Positions 23,501 to 32,500 of a DNA stretch of 36,011 nucleotides are shown here, piece after piece. The notes under the pieces were generated by a model, which did not search any database, was not told where the DNA came from, and worked only from the letters and a program-made list of their open reading frames with translations. Every line of letters starts with the position of its first letter. The first letter of the stretch is position 1. The translations under genes and the position numbers were made by a program. This DNA comes from Phoronis australis (taxonomy: Eukaryota; Phoronida; Phoronidae), in assembly GCA_002633005.1 (NCBI GenBank), contig NMRA01000136.1, forward strand, positions 606,967 through 642,977, read 5' to 3'.

Positions 23501-26500
23501 GACCGAGAAGACGCACGAGCCTGGCGGATATCCGGCTGTCAGAATGTGCAACACGTGGTTCCACGGTGACGTGAGTACCAACTAACTTTTTGGCAGATGA
23601 GCGGAGACGTCACATTACAGTGAACAATAGATTGTGTAATCGTCGTCTTTCAAAGCAGAATGAAAGCAACCAAATGAAAAACGTACATCTACATTCCTAG
23701 CCAACAGGTGGCTTGATTAATGAATATTCCACTAATCACATACAGTAAAAAGGTCTGGGAGAACAGAATTTTCCGGCAAATGATGGCTAGTCATTGAGAA
23801 GGTTTCGCTTCTTACAAGATGGCAACACGGCAGCTTCCTGTTTGCGCTCTACGTCTTCATTGCCTTTACGTTAACAACAATGGACTTAACGTCAGGGTTT
23901 TATTTCATTTTTCTTTGAAGTGGAAGTACTTCCATATGAGTATGATTGATTGCATCAGAGGTCACTCGCACCTTGAGTCCAGCCGCTCGAGGTAGTCCTT
24001 TTTCACACATTCCCACGAGAATTTTGCTTGGCCCAATTCTTCGCGAGTAACATGGTGTCCATTTTCAAAACGCTCACTTGAACCATGGGACGTTCTGTAT
24101 CTACACGCATGGAGGTTTTCCATCTAAAACTTAAAAATTCAACAGACTCGATAGTCACTTGCAGGGGTCCCGGATTTTGAGAACCAGTTTGATAGCTGTT
24201 AATCAATGGGAACTCAAAACGCAAGACCCCTGAAAATGACTGTTATCTGAACATAAACGAAACGTTAGACATTTGCTCTAAAATTCCTAAAATCTTTGTA
24301 CTCAAAATGATTTTTGCCATTTCCATTCCACGTTTTGGTGATTTCAAGAAAATTGCCTATTATTATGTGCTCGAGTAAACTATGGTTTTCACACACGAGT
24401 GTCTGATGATTCAAATTTCACATTTGATGACCCCTAGATAAGAGTTGCAAACTGGAGCAAAAATTTCAAGTCAAAATCTCAGAATTCAGACTCAAACTTA
24501 CAGTTTTCCGTAGCCATCAAGCGGAAACTTAGATTACAAAGTCACCCACGTAAACCATGACATACCAAAGGAGGACAAAGTGATAGACACTTATCTTGAA
24601 TTTACACAAAAGTAGAACGAAATATGTCAAAAATAATTTCAAGTTCGTGTTCAAGTGATGGTTAGACCCAGGCCCAAATTCATTTCTCTCGACTAAAGGA
24701 TATTGGAATGGGACCTAGTTTGCACAAATTTCACATTCGATAATCACAGCAGCAGTAACTAAAGATGGGATTGTGATACTATAACAACTACAAGTACAAC
24801 GACCAAAGTGAGTTATTCTGCTGTTCTTGTTGTTTACCCATATCCATGCTGTTGGTGGAACTACCTTAAAAGCGCCTGGCAACAAGACATTGACCTGTGA
24901 AAATGTTAACGAGAACATTGTTGCAAAAAGTAAATAATTTTTTACGTTTACAGGAGGCGTTTGAATACGGCCTGGAACCACTGTTACTTGGAATGGCATC
25001 TCAAATCACTGAACGGGAAGATCACATATTGAACGAGGACGTGAGGGGTATGCATACACATTTTAAAAAAGTAGCTCCGGCATTGCGACTTTTGTCGAAA
25101 AATCAGTTGCATTGATTTCATTTCGCCTGCAGCGGAAAGAAATACTTCCATTTCATTTGCAATTGCTTACTAAGGCATAGTTGGGAGGGTAAGATGACGA
25201 AATGCCGATTCGAACATTATGAATTAGTAGAACGCAAACGTTTGTCTCGTCAGCACGCCACCTGTTGGCCACATCACTAAAGCAAAGTGAGCTGCCGGGC
25301 GTGTTGGTGGTGTAAACTGTGGAAAAAACAGTTGGGGATGCATATGTTTTAAAATCGATTCCTAAGTTTTTTATTCAATATAGTAAAGTCAATTGATTCA
25401 AAAATTGCCATTGACTTGTGCTACAAGTTGTGTCAAAATTCTGTTTACTCGAAAATATCGGCGTAGACTTGAAATGATATTCAGAAAGCAGTTTTAAATT
25501 TTTTCCAACAATATTGTTTCTATGATTGTTCTGTACCAAACGTCGTCTTGTGAATGTTGAATTTTAGTGTAATGTATCACTCATGTGCTGTGCTCGTATC
25601 TGCAGAAGTTCAGTTTAACTAAATAGAGAAAGTATACGAATAAATTACGCGAAGATTGCAATGGAATAGTTTGTATTACGTGACTGGCATTACATGCAGG
25701 TAAAGTCTTTGGCCCTCTACAACATTCGCGAAGAGATTTAACTGCACTGAATATCAAAAGAGGTCGGGACAATGGCTTCCTAGACTACAACACGGCGAGG
25801 AAGTTACTGGGACTGAAGCCAAAGACAAACTTTTCTGACATCAATCCGTGGCTGTACGCCAGGGACCCAAAGGTATTGTTGTGTTCGTGACGTATTGCTA
25901 AATGAAAAAATATTTCAACCATTATAGGATAATTCCAGGATTTTTGGACCTTTGAGCAAATAAAAGTGACTTAATGGACTTATTAGATTATTGAATACCT
26001 TATCTTGGAAAAATCAAATAGGCGATATTCGAGCATTCTTGAGTAGACCTACTGTCATTAGACACTCATGATTGCTTGTTCGCAAGCTGGACGCTGAGGT
26101 CCTCTGATTGTGCCTGATTCTGATCATTGTGCTGGTAAGACTTATGACGTCACAGTTGTGCGCGTGCGTTGAAAGCTGTTTTAGGGGCTCATGTACGTTG
26201 CAGTTTTGCGGGAAACCGCGGAAACTCTACAATGTTGCATTATTGAATAAGTATACTTAAAGTGAGTACTTGAAAAAGCTATATGGAATTAATTTCCCGG
26301 CAATCCTCGAACTACAGCGCAAACCAGACTCTCCACTGCGTTTTGATTCCGAAAGTGACTCGGTCAAAACGCCAACTGAAGCCATTTATCACCGAATACA
26401 TTTCAAAAGTAATAACGGAAAAATCCACTGTCCTATCAACATTAACTTTATATAGAAAGTCAACACTTTTATTAGAGTTTAAAATCGAAGTATCATGGAG

Positions 26501-29500
26501 TGCACTTTAATCTCTTAGACTCTATTAGTGACACTCGAGTTTTGATTTCCGAACTCACTAAGCTTATCGTCGGAATCCCCGTTGGCAAATAAAAAGACGC
26601 AAGGCAGTCTCGGACGGAATACACGCAACAATTTTTACAAGTGCACTAGAAATTTGCGTAACAGATGACTAAAGTAAGAACTTTGATATAGACAAACACG
26701 GCATGTCGAATGCATTGAATGAATATGACATCAATTTTCGGTTTTAGAGTTGTTCATCTGCTCATATAGAACTGCATGAAAATATATTTCTAGTTATCCA
26801 ATTAGTCATTTTGAGGCTTAGCATTTAGCTAATAGTGCAAAAATCCCGAAATTTTTCTTAAAACTTTTATTGTGATGTCTGACCGGCAAATGTATTGTTA
26901 GATTTTGTGTTTAAAGTGCAGCAGTACTGAAGTCTATTTTAACTGTTAAATTTATTAATTTTGTCTTTTCCGTACAGGAGCATCAGATTTCTGAACAAAA
27001 CAATAATTTCGTCCTTCTCTCAAAATGCTTCCCAAATACATGCACAAAACGTACCGAGAGTGGCGTACATGAAGTAATATCCCACGAGACATTATTCCGC
27101 GGAATAAGGTCGAGTGTTTATCCCATACGCTTCGAATTCCTAAGTTTCTTACATTTTTTCGGCAGATTTCTTAATACTTCACCCAGACTGTTCACATGGC
27201 GGATCACATCCTATATGTATGTACTTGCGCGTTAGGTTGCAGGTTTTCTCTTGTAAAAGAAAGGTTTTAAAAGTAACAACTTATTTCTTGAAAAGATATA
27301 ACAAAGATGAAAACAACGGCAACTGTGCAGTGAACTTGTAACATATCCTGGAAATAGTTAAAAAGCAACAATATTCGATATTGTAGTTTCCTAGGAATCG
27401 GATCCTGAGTTGCAGACGATATAGCATTTAGCAATTGAAAACCGAGACATAAGTGTCATATAATTAACAGTTTTGTTCCAGATTTTGCGTTTAAGACCTG
27501 GTTGCATGTCGAGTGTTAGTTACACTACTGCATTGTATTACTGGAAACTATATTCGGAAAGTTTGATGATCGAACCGGCTGAAGACGTCGAGTCGGCATT
27601 TTTTTAATGAAACATTTATTAATTAAACGAACCACTACATAGTTCTACAGCAATATGAAATCTAGTCAAGTACATCAAACAAATTACGAACATTATGGAA
27701 CCCTATAGACCTAATTCACGCCGACAGGAGGCGCGTTCCAAAACGAGGCACGTTACGATAGCTCTGTTAGCTTATCGGCATAGTTGTATTTCGCGTTGCT
27801 CGAACGGCTAGAAAAAATACGGGCACTCAACTGTCTGCTTTACAATACCTAAGGACTTCGAGATTAGGAAGCGTTGGGTCGTTGGTATACGCCGCGACGA
27901 AGGAACATATGTCCGTGTAAAATTTATAAATGTTTTCGAAAAGTTAGATCATATTTTGTCGCATCTCGATAGCCAAGCGTCAGTAGCAACGATCAGAGAA
28001 TCTTCGGCCAGCCGAGCTGTGTTTTCATGACTATATGAGGCATTTTTCATTCCAAAAAGGACAGGGTCCTCAATTCCTCGATTTTGGGGCCGAATATCGG
28101 CCCTATTCCCCTCTCAAAAATATTAAAAAATCACGCGAAATTCACCTCACGAGACCTAAAAATTCCTCCAGTTATTAAACATTTCTCTCTGCAGTTCAAA
28201 TCCCCTGTAACCACACAGGTGACAATTTGAAGAGCACAAAATGCTATTTTAAACTGAGACAGAGCCTATGAGAGCTTGCAACAGGGCGGGGGTGTTATTG
28301 CTGGTGATCGGGAGGTTGATTTTTCCCTCACTCGGCGAAAAAAATACCCTTTCAGAAGGCACAGGCACCTTTCCCCTCGGATGAACGAGGCTCCTGGAGG
28401 AACGTGATAACTATAACTGCTCTGTCCAGTTAACTGAAATTGAGTTCTATGCTTTGGACGAATGACTCCAATTAGGTGTTTTAATTTTAAAATTAAACTT
28501 GGTCCAGATTGATATTTGAAACCTAACACATGAAATAGACGTAAGAATTATTAAAACCAAGAAAACAGAACTGATGGTCAGATACGAGTCTGGTTTTTAT
28601 TTTAATAAAAAATATATTTTATAACATCAATTATTCTTTCAGATCAATGACTAATCAACTGTTAATCCCAGTAGTCCCTACCTCACCAGGATCAGGCTAT
28701 GCTTGATGTTGATATTCTTGATCAACAAAGTAAACCGGATGTGACTAAGTACACATGACAGAAAAATGCTATGAGCCGCCACCGTTGCCGAATATATCTT
28801 CAACTCGTCAACAATACGAGCAGGTGACCTTGTTCGTGTAGAAAGCATTTTTATCAATAATTTACACGAAGAAACGTAACCCTGCATTCAGCGTAATACC
28901 TAATCCGAGCATTACGATCGCGGCAATTTGGTCATATTTACTTTGCATGTTTCGGACCTGTAAAATATACCCTTTCGTCAGACAACTCTTTGGTGCATTA
29001 ACTTGTTCTCTAATGTATATTTCTACGTCTCTGTGGTTAATTGTCAACACATTTTTAAGCTTTAATATCCAGGTTGGACTCGAAAGACCGGCCATTTAAC
29101 TCACGCAACGTCAACTTCCGCTTGGTTTATCGCAGTGAGCCTCGTTTTGGATTTTAATGTCCGCCGCGTGAATTAGGTCTATAAAATTTAGTTGCTAAGC
29201 AAAAAAGAAGACCACCTTGCCTGGAATCTCTCAGGATCCAATTTATAATTGTAAATAGGTTTTTCCAGGCTGTAGTAATCACATACCTCACGTAAAAATG
29301 ACTGAAATTTGGCTTAGCCTTTTGCAGTCTTTGCATATATAAGTGAAATTTCGCATAGCAAAGAATTAAATTTACAACTTCCAATATATAGGCTGGATCT
29401 CCAAACAAGGCAGTAGACATATTTAACTGCAGAGGAAAATCGCACTGATTTATCATCCATGTTTTTAAACATCCCCAAAACTTCTGAACAAGTGCACATT

Positions 29501-32500
29501 GTTTCTTCGTGTTGCTCACAGAAAGAACACAAAGACGATTCGCTAACTCCTATTTTCTTTAAATAAGAGTTTGTACCAATACGGAATTGAAACCATCTGA
29601 GTCTGACATCGGAAGTACAATGATCAATTACAGATTGAATTTTTTTCCAAGACCGGGTATCATCGCATAAGTTAATTTCTCTCTCCCACTTCACTTCCGC
29701 GACAGGTTTTACATACGTCGAGTCGACACTGACCTGCCTTTTGAACTTTCCATGTTAGGGTCAATGTTGAAGTAGTGCGGGAGGTGAATACGAAAAACTT
29801 TATTACATGGCCGAATTTTCCTCGGCAAATTCAACACGAATGGGATCAATTTATAATGTCGCCAGTTGGATTAAACTACATATATAATTTCTTCATCATG
29901 TGTAAGGACACAGTATTTCTGAGAATTTAGGGAAGACTCAAACTTCCTCGAAATCACCTGATCTACAGGTCGGCTGGTCCTTCTGCTTGCTTTCTATTCA
30001 CTCAAGATACTGTTCACACATTTCAGGCGTTCAAAAGACTCAGTTCAGTATACGACGGCAACATCAATAACGTGGACATCTTTGTTGGCGGCTTGTTTGA
30101 GAGCACTCAGGAAGGTCCAGGGGAGCTCTTCAAACTGATCATCAGGGATCAGTTTACGAGATTTCGAGACGGGGATAGATTCTGGTTCGAAAATAAGATA
30201 AATGAGTAGGTGTTTATGAACGAAACAGCGTTTTTCATGAAGTGTTGCTAACAAAATTTTCATTAACATTTTACGGCTTTGGAGGAGAGATCTCATACAA
30301 ACAATGACAGCAGGATGGCTGTCATCCCCAGCAACACCGTCAGTAGACGCTAGACATACGATCTCGAGGTATCATTCCGATTTAAAGGTACCCCCAAGCT
30401 ACCAGAAGTTCATTTTATGACAGATACATGTACGAGTAAACATGAGATATATCCAAAAGCAACTGTCCTACAGACGCTGGTTTGTGTGACATTTTTGAAT
30501 CCTGGGTAAGAGGATTGTTGGTCACTATCCGGGAAATTGTCAATAAGGGTGACGCTGTGTAGAGAAAAAAACAAAATCTCACAAGACCGCAAACCATGCG
30601 AGTGAGAGGCGAGTGTTTTGCTAGTATGCTCAACCGGACGTTTGCTAGCCTATTCGAATAGCAAAATGGCTGCCGTTAAAGTGACTGTTCAGAGAGATTG
30701 GAATATTGAATTATGGAATTGAAAAATTACAGGATGGAATTTTCTGATTCCGTTCCATTTTATGTGCAAGCCAATGACTCGGGATCTACTGAACGAAGTC
30801 TTTGTTAATGACGTTGTTTTATCACCCTAGCTAGCCTGCAAAAATTACTTCCTGACACGAAATCTAATGTTGCTGTTGATTCATTTCCTGATGATTTAGC
30901 CCATACATCAGCTCTGACTCCAGAGACGAATGTCCATTCCCAAAACACCTGTAGTTTAACCGGAAATTAAATCCATTTGGTGGAGCAACCTGAGTAAATT
31001 TTCGCTTTTTTACCTCTTTGTGACAACGATTAGTCAATCGGCATCGATCATCTTGTACTCATATATTTAGTCCTGACTCAGATGACGTCATATTAAAATT
31101 AGTAGGATGACTGCATGCCAATCAAATGAATGTACAAAGTTAACGAGTTCATTGCTAGGCACACATGCAAATGGCGGAGTAAGTACAGCGCGTAAAATTC
31201 CTAGTCTCCAAGTAAATAAGTGACCCTGAAACGCTTGATTTACGTGCCCTGTCGCTAAATGAACGATTTCCCACAACCCGTTAATAAATGGTATCTCCTC
31301 GTTTCAGATTCTTTACTGACACAGAACTTGCAGAAATCTACAACACGACGCTTTATTCTATTATCCTGGACACGACAAGTATCAAAGCCGGGGATGTACA
31401 AGAGAACGTGTTCTTTTGGAAGCAAGGTTTTAATAATTTAATATGTTGGAATGCGATTGCGGTGGATGAATTTTGGCACAGCTTATCATTTTTAGGAGAG
31501 CTTTATTTTCTTTAAATGTTTATGTCAGACACTTTATTAGACAAGCTGAAGGAACAATCAAACAGACACTAGGATACACACCTTCTGTTATTGCAGTGCT
31601 CACATCACTCTTCTCGTTTACGGTCGCGCAGTCATCTTTTAAACTGGTGGACGGCTTCAAGTGTTGCACTGAACCAAAAACCCATTAAAATTTAGACATT
31701 GCCACCAACCACGTAGCGGTAACTTGTTTTCTTTTCAGGAGACCCCTGTGAGCAGCCGAAGCAACTTAATGGCTCTGACCTCAGCGAGTGTAACGCCAAC
31801 AAAGCTTACGACTACTTTAGCGGAAGCGAAACTGGTTTCATCGTTATAGTTCTTGGAATATTTATACTTATAATCGGTTAGTGTTCGACTGTATCGCTTT
31901 TCCCATACTTAATATGTCCCAGTATAAGAAACGTTTGTAAAGCTATAGCCGCTACATACGAACAGGACTGCGTCCTATAACTCACGATTCGCGAAACCCT
32001 TCTCGATAAGTCTATTCTGAGTGTGAAGTTAACCTAGTATTTTCTCCGGTAACGTTCACAACCACCTTTAAGGGCGGCCATTTGTCAAGATTGCGCTCGT
32101 AGAAGCAAAACACTAGCAAATTTTTATGCGATTCGCTAGTCATACAGCAATTCAGAATGTTTAGACAGTGTTTTCTATCATGAATAACGTTCCAGATTAG
32201 CAATCTAACCACTTTCAGCGGCGGCCATCTTGCAAGTGTACACAATTAATAAGACGGAGAAGTTGGCAGGGAAACGTTCGTTAGCGAGATCTAGGATTAC
32301 GCTACTTGCAGGATAATAGTCTAACTGAAAGGGCCTTTCCTTCCCTCAGACCTGCCTCTTGAGACATTTACTACAGTGTTGCACTCGACAGACTGGTCAA
32401 GTGCGGCTGTCAACATCGTCAACTGTTGTCATTTGGGCAACAATATGTGCCGGCATTCACGGCATAGAACTGTAGCACTGGGCACATATTATCGCTCCAA

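Larger units (their letters stand above)
25873..30026 (+). other. DUOX: DUOX intron 11 (4154 nt), transposon-rich
   Basis: Phase 0. Holds the inverted-repeat-bounded element (27704-29184) and, directly beside it, a minus-strand LINE fragment (about 29190-29760). The first 1.8 kb show nothing recognisable. Confidence 0.8.

Noticed and set aside
26979-27110. Open stretch behind TTCCGTACAG reading EHQISEQNNNFVLLSKCFP, ending before a GT, in intron 11
   Set aside because: It fits the phases, but the DUOX family joins exon 11 (INPWLYARDPK) directly to exon 12 (AFKRLSSVYDG) with no room for 44 extra residues, and the peptide has no similarity to the family.
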